Part shown: one piece after another, positions 1 to 11,382 of the stretch
Layout of the letters: every line of letters starts with the position of its first letter
Numbering within the stretch: position 1 is the first letter of the stretch
Source: Closterium sp. NIES-65
Lineage: Eukaryota > Streptophyta > Zygnematophyceae > Desmidiales > Closteriaceae
Direction of reading: 5' to 3'
Length of the DNA stretch: 64,000 nucleotides
NCBI GenBank assembly: GCA_948144175.1
Contig: CANXME010002584.1
Location: 62,001 to 126,000, forward strand
Position numbers and translations under genes: made by a program
The notes under the pieces: generated by a model
Told to the model about the DNA's origin: nothing
Seen by the model: only the letters and a program-made list of their open reading frames with translations
Databases searched by the model: none

Positions 1-1
1 G

Positions 2-424
2 GTGGACCCGCTGGTGGCGGAGCTGCCCCTCATCGGCGCGCTCTACGCCTGGTCCGCGCGCCTCACCCTGCTACCCGCTGTGAGCACCTGGCCGCCTCTT
101 CTCCCTCGCGCTAACATGTGTGAAGAGAGCGTGCCTTTCAGAAGGAAATTCAGGGGAAAATGCACGAGTTTCTGCGTGCAATGCATCATGTAGTACTTGT
201 CTCTCATGCCGGTTGTGTCGCACACTGCACGTGGCTTGTTCTAACCCCCACTGCCCCGTCCTTGCCCTGTCATGCAGGTGTTGTCGCACGCCATGACCGC
301 CGGCAATGCCGTCTACCGGATGGGGCTGCCAGGGATCTGGGTGGCATCTGCTGTCCTGTCTGGCGTGCGGCAGGCTGTCACGAGCATCCTGCATGTGGTG
401 TTCTGGGTGCCCAAGCGACGCTAG
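2..424 (+). CDS. 3' end of an unidentified membrane-type protein (last two exons)
   Basis: Partial gene that enters from the left edge. I read two exons, 2-79 and 278-424, joined in phase 0 by a GTGAGC donor and a CATGCAG acceptor, ending at a TAG. The joined 74 residues are hydrophobic and contain PLIGALYAWSARLTLLP and GLPGIWVASAVLSGVRQ, ending in FWVPKRR. This looks like the tail of a multi-pass membrane protein or a membrane-bound enzyme with a basic C-terminus. I do not recognise the family. It lies tail-to-tail with EIN2, separated by a minisatellite. The exon call rests on open frame, splice consensus and amino-acid composition, not on a recognised homologue. Confidence 0.5.
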
Positions 425-770
425 CACGGCACGCCTGCCAGCATGCATGGCACTGGATTCCTTGTACAGGCCACTGTTGCTTATCATATCCAAACCGTAT
501 TGAACAGGCTGTTTACTGGGGCCACACAGGTGCTGTTCAGGGTGTCCAAGGAACATGTCAGCAGGCATGGCATGGCATGGGTTTAGCATGCCATGGTGCT
601 TGATTCTTTGTACAGCTCTCTGCTGTTTGCGAACATTGTATACTGTTTGCACCACATTGTACAGTATGCATACAGTGCATGCGGTATACACACAAGGCTA
701 TGAGCCCTCTCGTGTTAGTGACATTGCCCTGGTGTTGTATCGATCAAGCATGTGAGAATGGGAGCAGACA
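425..770. other. intergenic, 3' flank of the left gene
   Basis: No gene seen. It contains scattered CATGG/GCATGGCATGG motifs and two diverged copies of a segment ending in TTGTACAG (near 461-470 and 606-616), which suggests a small old duplication. Short open frames here have no recognisable content. Confidence 0.4.
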
Positions 771-1592
771 AATGTGGTGGCTATGCTAGGCCAGTGAAGT
801 TGTAATGTGGTGGCTATGCTAGGCCAGTGAAAGTTGTAATGTGGTGGCTATGCTAGGCCAGTGAAAGTTGTAATGTGGTGGCTATGCTAGGCCAGTGAAA
901 GTTGTAATGTGGTGGCTATGCTAGGCCAGTGAAGTTGTAATGTGGTGGCTATGCTAGGCCAGTGAAAGTTGTAATGTGGTGGCTATGCTAGGCCAGTGAA
1001 AGTTGTAATGTGGTGGCTATGCTAGGCCAGTGAAAGTTGTAATGTGGTGGCTATGCTAGGCCAGTGAAGTTGTAATGTGGTGGCTATGCTAGGCCAGTGA
1101 AAGTTGTAATGTGGTGGCTATGCTAGGCCAGTGAAAGTTGTAATGTGGTGGCTATGCTAGGCCAGTGAAAGTTGTAATGTGGTGGCTATGCTAGGCCAGT
1201 GAAAGTTGTAATGTGGTGGCTATGCTAGGCCAGTGAAAGTTGTAATGTGGTGGCTATGCTAGGCCAGTGAAAGTTGTAATGTGGTGGCTATGCTAGGCCA
1301 GTGAAAGTTGTAATGTGGTGGCTATGCTAGGCCAGTGAAAGTTGTAATGTGGTGGCTATGCTAGGCCAGTGAAAGTTGTAATGTGGTGGCTATGCTAGGC
1401 CAGTGAAAGTTGTAATGTGGTGGCTATGCTAGGCCAGTGAAAGTTGTAATGTGGTGGCTATGCTAGGCCAGTGAAAGTTGTAATGTGGTGGCTATGCTAG
1501 GCCAGTGAAAGTTGTAATGTGGTGGCTATGCTAGGCCAGTGAAAGTTGTAATGTGGTGGCTATGCTAGGCCAGTGAAAGTTGTAATGTGGTG
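771..1592. repeat. 34-bp minisatellite, 24 copies
   Basis: Tandem array with core GGTGGCTATGCTAGGCCAGT. Most units are 34 bp. Units 1, 5 and 9 (starting 771, 906 and 1041) lack one A and are 33 bp, giving a four-unit higher-order repeat at the left end followed by 15 uniform 34-bp units and a partial copy. Sequence identity between units is nearly complete, so the array is young or actively homogenised. It lies between the convergent 3' ends of the left gene and EIN2. Confidence 0.95.
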
Positions 1593-1785
1593 TCATATAA
1601 ACCTTAGGCGAAGAAGCAACTACCATAAGCAATCCTGCAAGTATATACCTACTGCTGTACTTGCGTGTGCCTGACTCAATTTGAGCCTGTGCAAGTCATT
1701 GTTTACCTGCTCCACTACGCTGCACTACCATTCATCCTGCTACACGTCTCAAAAAGACCATCTTGGTGACATGTATCATCACACC
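1593..1785. other. EIN2 3' flank
   Basis: About 190 bp of non-repetitive, moderately AT-richer sequence between the minisatellite and the EIN2 stop. It probably holds the EIN2 3' UTR and polyadenylation region. No other feature is seen. Confidence 0.4.
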
Positions 1786-3852
1786 TCAGTACCTTCTTCC
1801 CCCTCCCCCCCCTCCGCCCCCACCTCCGCCTCCTCCTCCCCCTCCACCTCCCTGTCCCCCCGACGGCCTGCCTCCCAACCGCCTCTTATACCGCTTGAGC
1901 ACGGAGGCGAGGTTCTCCTTGCCCTTGGGGAACGCCACGTCCCCCGCAGCCGTGCCCGTGCGTCCTTTTCTCGCCCCCACCGCCACCTCCACCTCCCTGA
2001 TCCGCTCCAGGAACAGAGCTGGCGACGCCGGCTTGGGCTGGCCCGGGGGTGCGCCGAGCGGCCAGGAGGGGTTGGCGAGAGGGAGTTGCGAACCGAGCAT
2101 GGCGGAGAGCAGCGCGCCGTGGAACACCGGCTGCGCGGAGAGGGCTGGGAGGTTGGCTCGGTCGCCGTAGCACTGGCAGAGGCGCGGCGTGGTGCGGGGA
2201 CGGAAGAATGCCGGATCCAATATACCCTGGGGGATGCAGGGGCAGGGGGAGGGGGAGGGGGGGAGCGGGGAGGGAAGGGAAAGAGGCGGACGGGGGGAAG
2301 AGGGGGGGGAGGGATAGGGAGGGAAGGTGGAGAACGGGGAGAGGGGGGGAGGGGAGTAATGTGGGCAATGTGGACAGAGAGGGATGGGGTGATGTGCTGG
2401 GCATGTGTGGGTTCATTCATACAGCACATCTCACCTGCAGGCGGTTGAGCACATAGGTGTATTTGCCCCATAGCTCTGGGCGGCTCTCCAGCTGAGACAG
2501 CTCCAGCACGCGATGCACACACCACACTCCAAACGACACCACCAGCAGCGGCCCCCACACACACTGCGCCCCACACCCCCATATTGACGGCGGCAGCTCC
2601 ATCTCCCCCTCCTTCCCCCCCCCTCCCTGCCCCCCCTGCGCCTGCCCCTCCAAAATCCCCCCCCACTTCCCGCTCCCGCTGCCCCCACCGCCCCCTCCGC
2701 CCAGCCCCACAGCCACAGCAGCGGCAGCATCCCCTGCAAGTCGTTTCTCCCGGTAGGCCACAGCAGCAACCAAGTCCTCATCACTGCCCGTGTCGTACCG
2801 GAACAGCCAGTCACTGCCGTCTAGACGTAGCAACCGGTGCAAGCACACTCTCAGTCTGTCCATCCGCCGCTCTTCCTCGGTTTGCACGTGGGGTTTCGCC
2901 GGGGGTGGTGAGGGGGATGGTTTGGGTGGGGACTGGTTGGGTGCGGTGGAGGGAGAGGCGGCGAGAGGGGTGGAGGAGGAAGGGGAGGAGGAGGCGGGGG
3001 AGGAGGAGAGGGAGGAGGAGAGGGGGCCGGAGTGCGTGCCAAAGAGCATGTCACGCGGGTTGCTGGCCCACAGGGAAGAGTGAGCGGTGCTGCTGCTGGT
3101 GATGCTGCTGCTGCTGCTGGTGCTGGTGCTGGTGCTGTGCTGGACGTCCTGTGCGGGCTGGTGGCGGCGGGAGGGAGGGCCGATGGGCTTCACTGCACCC
3201 ATGCCATGCAAGCCCTGCCCCTGCCCCTGCCCCTGCCCCTGCCCCTGCCCCTGCCCCTGCCCCTGCCCCTGCCCCTGCCCCTGCCCCTGCCCCTGCCCCT
3301 GCCCCTGCCCCTGCTGATGCAGCAGGTGCTGCTGCCCCTGCTGCTGCCACTCCATGTGGTTACCACCGGCCCCTCCAAACGCACTGCCACTGCCACTGCT
3401 GCTGTCTCCGATCCACCCGCCTTCTCCTCTCCCCGCCCCCACTGCCCCTCCCCCCCACGGCGCCCCTGCAGGCGCAGGGGGGGAGGGGTGGCGCGGGAAG
3501 GGGAAGCCGGGGGGAGCGGAGGGGGAGGCCTGCAGCAGGTGGTGCATGGGGGCGTGCGGGTGCCCCTGGGGGTGGCCCTGGGGGTGGCCCTGGGGGTGGC
3601 CCTGGGGGTGATCGTGGTCGTGCGCATGGGAAAGGGGGTTGGTGCCTCGCATGGCGTCCGGGGGAGCGAAGCTCGCATAGCTCTGTGCCAATTGGTCTAG
3701 ATGCTCGTTCCTGCCCATGCCCATGCCCATGTCCATACCCATATTCATATCCATGCCCATGTTCATGCCCATGCCCCTGTGCAATCCTTGATCCATGCCC
3801 ATCCCCATGTCCATGCCCATGCCATCCATGCTGTTCCCACGCTGCAGCCATA

Positions 3853-3913
<61 letters not shown>

Positions 3914-4001
3914 CGGCTGCTGCTGCTGCTGCTGCCACGGCTGCTGCTGTTGCTGCTGCGAGTGTGGGTGCGGCTGGGAGGAGAAGAACGAGGAGGAAGG
4001 G

Positions 4002-4036
<35 letters not shown>

Positions 4037-5493
4037 CTGCTGGTGCTGCTGCTGTTGCTGGTACAGAGGTGTGAAGGGAGCAGCAGCAGCGGCACCCAGC
4101 AGCCCAGCAGCAGCAGACATCCCAGACACACCCATCGCCACCGACCCAACCGCTCCAAACGCCCCCCGCCCTCCCCCCAGCCCCATTCCGCCTCCCCCTC
4201 CCCCGCCCGCCCTCCCCCCGCCCCCCCCATAGCCCTGCGCGAGCAGATCCGCGTACAGGTTGGGGGTGGAGCGACTAGGGCCCTCCACGTCCCTGTGAGG
4301 GCCGCCAGGGGCGGGGGAGGCGGAGAGGGAGGAGAGCGAGGGGAGGAAGGGGGGTGCGGTGAGCAGCGACTGCTGCTGCTGGGGGGGCAGGTCGGAGAAC
4401 TTGGGGAGATGCGCAAGTGTGCTGTACTGGCGCGCGGAGGGGGAGGGGTGGGCGGCGGAGGAGGCGGACAGGAGGGGGGACATTGCGGTGGGGGGGCGGG
4501 AGAGGGCGGGGCGGGTGGAGAAGGGGTCGCGGGAGAGGAAGGGGTCGTGGAGAGGGGGCGGGGGGGAGGAAGCATCAATGGAGGAGCGGCGGTGGGCGGT
4601 GAGGGCGAGGGGGTCGGGGAGAGTGAGGGAGGCGGTGAGAGAGAGGGAGTCGGGGAGGGGATCGGGGGAGAAGAGATGATCCTCTGGAGGGAGGGCGGGT
4701 GGGAAGGGGGGTGCTCCGTTGCCCGCATTGCCTGCTGCACCCCCCACCGCTGCTGCACCTCTCCCACCTGCTGCTGTACCCCCACCACCACCATAGCCAC
4801 TGCCAGCACTGCTCGCAGCACCGACAGCAGCGGCAGCAGCAGCAGTGGCAGCAGCAGCAGTGGCAGCGGCAGCAGTGGCAGTAGCAGCAGTCCCAAGCAT
4901 GCTGGAGCGAGCACCAGCGCCCACTCCAATCCCTCCCACCCCTCCACCCCCACTCCCATCCGCCCCGCCTCTCTTCCCCTTCCCCCCATCCCCTCCCCCC
5001 TTCCCCCCCGCCTTGCTGCTCCCCCCCGCGGGGCGGGCAGCGGGCAGGGGAACGGGCTGGCCGTGCAGGTCAAACAATCCTCCCCAGAACTCGTCCAGAA
5101 TGGCTGCAAACTGTCTCCTCGCACCCCTGCCCAGCCCAGACACACGTGACAGGCTGCCGCTCCCACTGCCGCCCATGCTGCCGCTGCCGCCCATGCTGCC
5201 GCCCATGCCACCCGCCCCAGACGGCAGAGCACTCAGCCCATCGCCGTCACTGCCCCTCGCGGCAGCTGCAGCGGCGGATGCGAGCAGTGAGGAGTGCTGG
5301 CGCGGTTGGGAGTGGTGCAGAAGGTCAGAGAGGGATCCAGACCCGCAGGGGCTGCCTATGCTGCTGCGCGCACCAGTGAAGGGCGCAGCCTGGGCGGACG
5401 GGGGGGAGGGCGTGCGGGGCATAGGGGCAGGGAGGAGGAGGGTGGAGTCGGGGAGAGGTGGGGACTTGGACAGGGCTGACCGAGCCACGTGGG

Positions 5494-5543
<50 letters not shown>

Positions 5544-8500
5544 GGATGGGTGTGATTCTGCTGCTGCTGTGGTTTGTTTGCCTCCACCCTCCCACCCGCC
5601 ACACCTGCTCTCACTCTTCCTGCTGTTGCGGCTTGTGTTACTGCTGCTGATGCTGCCACTGCCATGGATGCTGCCATGACTGGTGGTGGGGCTCCTGCAA
5701 CAGCAGAGGGAGCAGCAACCGCACCCCCCTCACCTCCACTCCGCCTCACCTCTCCTCCCGGCTCTGCAACCCCTCCCATGGCAACCACCCGCTTCTCCTG
5801 CTCCTCCACCTCCATCTCCCCTGCGCCCTCCGCCCCTGCCTCTGCTTCCACCCCTGCCCCCACTTCCCCACCCACCACTGCTTCCGCTGCTGCACCTCCC
5901 TCCGCTCCCGCCCTTCCCTCCGTGCCCCCCTTGCCCTCCGCCTCTCCCCCACCGCCTTCCTCCACCCGGTGCCTCTTCGCCTCCCCTGCGCCCTCACCCT
6001 CCAGCCCCTCCTCCGCTGCCTCCCTCTCCCCCCGCCTCTCCCCCTTCCCCACGGGCACAACAGAACCCTCCGCCTGCTCGCCCATCCCACTGCCGCCACC
6101 ACCACCACCACCACCCGCGCCCATCCCCCCTTCCCCAGCCCGCGCTTCCCCTCCGCCCAGGGGCGTCTGGGAGTGCGCCACTGCTTCCATGGGCACCCTT
6201 CCCGCCCCCCCACCCGGCGCCTCTGGCGGCCCATCCAGGTTAGTCTGCCCTCGCCCCTCTTCCACGCCTTCTCCTTGCTGCTCCACTGCCCCGTCCTCTC
6301 TACCTTCTTGGCCCTTCCCTTCCTTCCCTTTCCCTTCCTCCCCTTCATCCCCACCCTCTACATCCTTACCCTTTTCCCCATCGGGGCGGCCTTCTAGCCT
6401 GCCCGCGCTACCCTCTTCTTCTGCTCCCGCAGCTCCCTCCGCCTCCCCAACGTCCATGGCCTCTCGTGTCACTGCCTCCTCCCCCCCACCTCCCTCCACC
6501 ACCGCTTTCTCTCCCCCTCGCTGCTCCCCACCCACTTCCACCTCCGCTTCCTCCTTTCTCTCTGCTTCCCTCCCCCCCGGCCCTTCTGCTTCCCCTGCCA
6601 CCTCCAATTTCCCCTCGCCTTTCTCCTCCCTCCCCCCCTCCTCTCCCGTCTCCCCCTTCCCCTCCATGCCCCTACCGCCCTCCTCCATGGCTTCCCCAAT
6701 AGCCCCCAAGGCCTCCACACTCCCGTTCTTCCCCGCCTCTCCATGAGCCTTCTCATTGCCTTGCTCTCTCGCTTCGTTATCTGCTTCTCCACCGTCCCCA
6801 CTCTCCTCTCTCTCCCCGCCTCCCTCCCCTCGCTCCTCTCCCTTTACTTTTTCCGCTCCTTCCCCTCCCTCGCCTCCCTGCCCCGCACGCCCTGTCGCCG
6901 TACCTGCCCTCTCTACCACGCGCATCCCCGCACTCACCTCAGCCGCACCTACCACGCCCTCCCCCCTCGCCGCCTCCCCACGCTCCCTGCCCGTCTGCTC
7001 GTTGCCCATCTCCCCTCGCTCGCCCGTCTCCCCACGCCCCGCTGTTTCCCCCCCAATGTCCCCTGCGCCGGCACCACTATCGCCCAGCCCAGTGCCCCCG
7101 CCTGTGCCATGGCGTACACCCGCCACGCCATCCGCCAGAGTCACCGCTCTGTCAAACGGAACCACCACCTCTCCTTCCTTCTCGCCCTCGCCTCCGCCCC
7201 CCTCCCCACCATTCTTCCCCTCCTCGTCGCTCTCCTCCTGCTCTGTCTCCGCGCTTCCCTCTCCTCGCATCACCCCCTCCCTCTCAGCACACGAAGCCTT
7301 CTCAGCAGACGAAACCATGTCAGCTGATGAAACTGCTTCAGCAGATGAAACCATGTCAGTTGATGAAACTGCTTCAGCAGATGAAACCATGTCAGTTGAT
7401 GAAACTGCTTCAGCAGATGAAACCATGTCAGTTGATGAAACTGCTTCAGCAGATGAAACGTTCACAGAAGATCGAACCTTCGCAACAGATGAAATCGGCG
7501 CGGGTGCAACCAGTGCAGCTGCAACGGGGGCGGGGGCAATTGGTGACGGTACAACCGGTGCAGGGGCAGGCAGCAGCACAGGGTCGCCCACACGCCCTTC
7601 GCCCGCCACTGCCGGTGCCACCACCGCTTGTTGAGGCGCCTCAAAACCCGGTGCCACCACCACCTCTCCCCCTACCACACCCTTTTCGCCCTCTCCCCTC
7701 CTCTCCTCCCCTGCCTTCCCACCTGCAGCAACAGCTGCTGCTGCTGCCGCTGCCGCACCTGTTGCGGCTGCGCCTGCTGCTGCTGTGGCCGTTGCTGCAG
7801 CTGCCACAGCACACAAGGAGACAGCGAGGTGCTCTGCACGTGGCGAGCCTGCTAGCGCCTGAGGGCCCCCTTCCCTCGCCTGCCACTGCTGCTCGCCACC
7901 TGCTCTTGACAACATGCTGGCTCTCTCAGCCCCCTGCCTGCCCCTCTCCCCCTCCCTGCCACTTCCCCCCTGCACGCCCACACCTGCGCCCACACCTGCG
8001 CCCACACCTGCGCCCACACCTGCGCCCATTCCTCCGCCCACCTCCCTCTCCGCCACACACCCCGACACGGACGCTGCTCGCTGCACTCGCATGCGCTCCC
8101 CTCCCACTCCCCCTCCCCCTCCCCCTCCCCCTCCCACTCCCACTCCCACTCCCACTCCCACTCCACTCATACCGCCACCGCCACTGCCACTGCTGCTACC
8201 ATACCCACCCACCCCCTCTGATACCACACCCCTCACGCCCTCCCCCACCTCCCCCCTGTCCCCCCCATGCTGCCACTGCTGCCCCCCCACGCGCCTCCTC
8301 AGTGCACTGTTCCACGACCCCCCCTCCGCGCCCTCCCCCTTCTCCTCCGCCCTCTCCCCCCCTCTCTCCGCGCCAGGGAGCAACACAGGCAGCGGCCCAG
8401 ACACAGGGGACGCGGAGGGGCGGGGCAGCTCCCATGTCCCCCCCGCGCCCGCCCTCCCCTCCCTCTCCGCCCCCCACCGCGCCTCCCCTCCCCGCCTGTC

Positions 8501-11382
8501 CTGCGCTGCTGCCAGTGGCAGGGGGCGGGGGCGGCGGAGAGAGGTGGGGGCGGAGGCGGAGGAGGGGGAGGGCGCGGAGAGGGAGGCGGAGGCGGAGTGG
8601 GAGAGCAGCAGGCGGCGCTGCTGCTCGTCCTCCGACCGCAGTGGCAGCAGCATGAGCCAAAGCAGCCCGCCCAGCATGCCGCCCACCAGCGCCGTCCCGC
8701 CAAACACCGCCACTAGCTGCCGAACGTTGCGCCACACAGCGGACGGCGACAGCCCCACGGCCAGCCCCTCCCCGTCGTCCTCCTCTCCTCCCCCCGCGGA
8801 CAGAAACTCCCCCGCCACCACCCACTCCCACAGCCCCATTCCCCCGATATCATCCCCATCCGCGCCCCCTGCGACGGCCTCTGCTGTGGCGAAGCGTAAG
8901 AGTGCGTCCCCGAGGAACCAGACAGAGAGGGCGCACGCGGAGAGGCACGCCACCCAGCTTACGAGCTCCAGCGCGGGGCCAACGCGGTGGCGCCCCATGA
9001 GCGCGGGGGACGCCGCCAGGCGCACCAGGGGGACGGCTGCTAGGGGGAGCAGGAGGGCTAGGAGGAGCTGCGAGTGCGAGAGGAGGGAGAGCGTGGCGGC
9101 GTCATCGAGAATGAGGGAAAGGAGGAGCAGGAGGGGGAGGGTGAGGGCGCGGGTGAGGAGGAAGCGGTGCCAGGGGCGCAGGTGCACGTGGGCGAAGGTG
9201 GAGGCGGAGAGCTGGCCGGCATAGGCGTTGGTGGGGGTGGAGAGGTGGAAGGAGGAGAGGAGAGCGAGGGAGGCGAAGGTGGGAGCCACGTTGCTGTTCA
9301 CCACCTGCTCCACCAGCCGGTACACGCCCCACAGCCGCACCACCCGCCGCTCCCCACCCCCCTCCACCCCTTCAAACCCTTCCCCATCTTCCTGTCCGTC
9401 TGCCCCTGCCCCGTCCACCCCTGCGCCCTGCCCCACGGCGGAGGCCCCTAGGAGCAGCGCGAGCGTGGCGGCAGCAGCGAGCAGCTGGGAGCGGATGAAA
9501 TCGCGGCGGTACTGCTGCTGCTGGGGGGACAGCGGGTGGAGGGAGGCTGAGGGGGAGAGGGAGGCGGAGGAGGGGGACGCGGGGACGAGGGGATGGGTGG
9601 CGGAGGGGTGGAAGGCGGAGGCGGAGGCGTCACGAGGGGAGGATGGCGCGCCAGGTGGCGGTTCCATGAGGTCGTGCGCATTTGGGTCGTCCTGGGAGGT
9701 GGGAAAGGAGGAGAGAGAGAGGGCACCCTTGGATGAAGGCACTTACATGATTGATTCATATGCGGGGCCTTCATGCTTCAACATGCTGAGTGCTGAGAAA
9801 GAGGGCACGCAGGTGGAGCACAAGGGTGCGAGGGCACAAGGGTGCGAGGGCACAAGGGTGCGAGGGCACAAGGGTGCGAGGGCACCATTGGTTTCTCAAG
9901 CCACCCACCTGCAGCACGAGTGCGGAGAGCAGCAGGAAGCGGTGGGGCAGGGCGAGCGCGCCGATGGCGGCGAGCACAAGGTGCAGCGAGGCGGGCGGCA
10001 CTGCTGGCAGCAGCGCGGCTGAGAGCGACGAGAGCAGGAAGGCGGGCCCTGCGAGGAGGGATTGCAGGGCCGCGCAGAGCAGCGCGAGGAGTGCGCACGC
10101 CACACATGCTGACACCGCCTGGTGCGCCTGGGGGGGGAGTGGGAGGGGGCAGGGAGAGAGGAGGGGAGTGGAAGGGAGAACGAGAGGAGTGCTAGGGTGT
10201 GAGAGGAAGTGGAGAAGCGGGAGTGAGACTAAAAGGAGGAGAGGAGCAGCACGGAGCGACAGTGACGCACACAGGCACACACACATTGGAATGCACAAGC
10301 AGAAACAGGCAGGCAGGGAGGCAGGCAGAATAGCTCTCATAGCGCCCATCCCATCCCGTCCCCGTCCCCCCACCTGCGGCAACGGCAGTTGGAGCAGCAA
10401 CACGCCCGAGCCCGCGGCGAGCAGCAGCGCCGCCTTGAAGGGCACCCCTAGCAGCTGCTGTAGCGCCACCGCGCTGCCTAGTACCTGGGGGATGGGGAAG
10501 GGGGGGGGGGCGGGGGGAGACGGGAAGGATGGGGGACGGGAGGGATGAGCGAGCAGCAGCAGCGCCGCCTTGAACGGCATCCCCGGCAGCTGCTGTAGCG
10601 CCACCGCGTTGCCTAGTCCTTGGGGGATGGGGAAGGTGTGTGGAACAGTGAGGAGAATGGGGAGATAACGGGGGGAAGGGGTGGGAAGGAGGGGGCGAGT
10701 GTGGTGTGTGCAGCGAGTGTGTGTTGTGGTGGAAGGTGGGGTGGTGTGTGTGCGAAGCGAAAAGGACGCGAGGGGGTGAGTGGGAGAGGGCGATGGGAGC
10801 AGGGAGTGGCGAACGTACGGTGACGAGGTCGAACCAGAGCACGGACGCCTCGCAGATGACCCACACCAGCCGGCAGAACGCGCGCGGATACTCGCGCACG
10901 ATCACCTGCGCGCCGCGCACGTGGTCACGCGCGGGGGGAAGCGGGGGGGGTTGGGGGGAAATGGGAGGGGATGGGGGGGAAGGAGCAGCGAAGGGGAGGA
11001 TTGGCAGCGGGCAATACGGCGAAAGACGCGATCTGATTGGCGAAAATCTTCGCAGGCGAGAGGAGAGCGTGCCGGGTGGACGAGGAAGCGCGGAGCGACG
11101 AAACCCATGGATCAGGGCAGGAAAGCCTAAATCAGTTCTTATAAGGCAGCGCGGCGGCGCGAGGCTCACGAGCGGCAGCGACTGGCGCGTGGCGAAGGCG
11201 ACGCGCATGGCGAGGAGGTTGAGCAGCAGCGCGAGGCCGTGCGCGAAGGCGAAGGCCCACGCGAGCTGCGCGCCGAACTGCGACCCCGCCTCCGCCATCG
11301 TCGCCACGCTCCCCGCGTTGAACGACCCCGCAGCCAGCGCGAGCGTCGTCCCCAACACCGCCTGGATCCGCCACAGCGCCAT
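1786..11382 (-). CDS. EIN2: EIN2 homologue, ethylene-signalling NRAMP-like protein (6 exons)
   Basis: EIN2 sits in the ER membrane; on ethylene perception its C-terminal part is cut free and enters the nucleus to activate EIN3-type factors (family knowledge). Exons, all in phase 0: 11382-11170, 10905-10819, 10484-10374, 10127-9909, 9691-2435 and 2226-1786, giving about 2775 residues against about 1294 in Arabidopsis. Residues 1 to about 555 form an NRAMP-like multi-pass domain (for example LGRV-type helices and RLAASPALMGRHRV, matching EIN2 RIASSRQIMGVHKI). Conserved C-terminal blocks are GLGRGARRQFAAILDEFWGG (about 1725-1750), SFGVWCVHRVLELSQLESRP, ESRPELWGKYTYVLNRLQ, GRTGTAAGDVAFPKGKENLA and the nuclear signal LKRYKRRL (about 2739-2746). 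Between them lie very long low-complexity segments: poly-Q, Gly-Gln, Met-Gly, Ala and Glu-Gly. The protein ends in a run of about 18 glycines and RRY. I chose the start at the first ATG before the first NRAMP helix. No breaks are seen. Confidence 0.93.
3213..3313 (-). repeat. Gly-Gln hexanucleotide repeat in EIN2 exon 5
   Basis: About 16 copies of a six-base unit (CCCTGC on the plus strand), coding for alternating Gly and Gln in EIN2. The period is a multiple of three, so length changes keep the frame. Confidence 0.9.
3565..3835 (-). repeat. Gly-His-Pro-Gln and Met-Gly repeats in EIN2 exon 5
   Basis: Two in-frame coding repeats. One is a 12-bp unit at 3565-3609 coding four Gly-His-Pro-Gln copies. 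The other is a CCCATG-rich stretch at about 3714-3830 coding Met-Gly/Met-Asp/Met-Asn repeats, an unusual methionine-rich segment. Both belong to the disordered middle of EIN2. Confidence 0.85.
3854..4062 (-). repeat. CTG/CAG triplet runs (poly-Gln) in EIN2 exon 5
   Basis: An uninterrupted (CTG)19 at 3854-3910 is followed by shorter CTG runs to about 3960 and again at about 4003-4062. On the coding strand these are CAG runs giving poly-Gln blocks broken by Pro-Trp and His. They are likely to be length-polymorphic. Confidence 0.95.
5495..5542 (-). repeat. (CTG)16 triplet run (poly-Gln) in EIN2 exon 5
   Basis: Sixteen uninterrupted CTG triplets on the plus strand, giving a poly-Gln block in EIN2 upstream of the conserved GLGRGARR segment. 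Confidence 0.95.
7305..7465 (-). repeat. 36-bp coding minisatellite in EIN2 exon 5
   Basis: About four copies of a 36-bp in-frame unit with core GCTTCAGCAGATGAAACC. It codes for repeats of the type SSAEAVSSTDMV, serine-rich and acidic, within the disordered middle of EIN2. Confidence 0.9.
9822..9885. repeat. 17-bp tandem repeat in EIN2 intron 4
   Basis: About four copies of a 17-bp unit (GGGTGCGAGGGCACAA plus one base) in the intron between EIN2 exons 4 and 5. It is unrelated in sequence to the 17-bp satellite at 50-64 kb. Confidence 0.85.
10548..10640 (-). pseudogene. duplicated fragment of EIN2 exon 3 in intron 2
   Basis: This segment repeats the first two thirds of EIN2 exon 3 together with part of its acceptor-side intron (compare 10420-10505). 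It reads GNAVALQQLPGMPFKAALLL against GSAVALQQLLGVPFKAALLL in the real exon. An AG still precedes it, but I see no matching donor; the copy runs into the pyrimidine tract of the real exon 3. It is most likely an exon relic from a local ~130-bp tandem duplication. Confidence 0.75.

Noticed and set aside
1763-9224. Many long plus-strand open frames (up to 482 codons) between 1.7 and 9.2 kb
   Set aside because: They are antisense shadows of EIN2 exon 5 and 6, caused by GC-rich low-complexity coding sequence. None has a recognisable domain, while the minus strand carries conserved EIN2 blocks.
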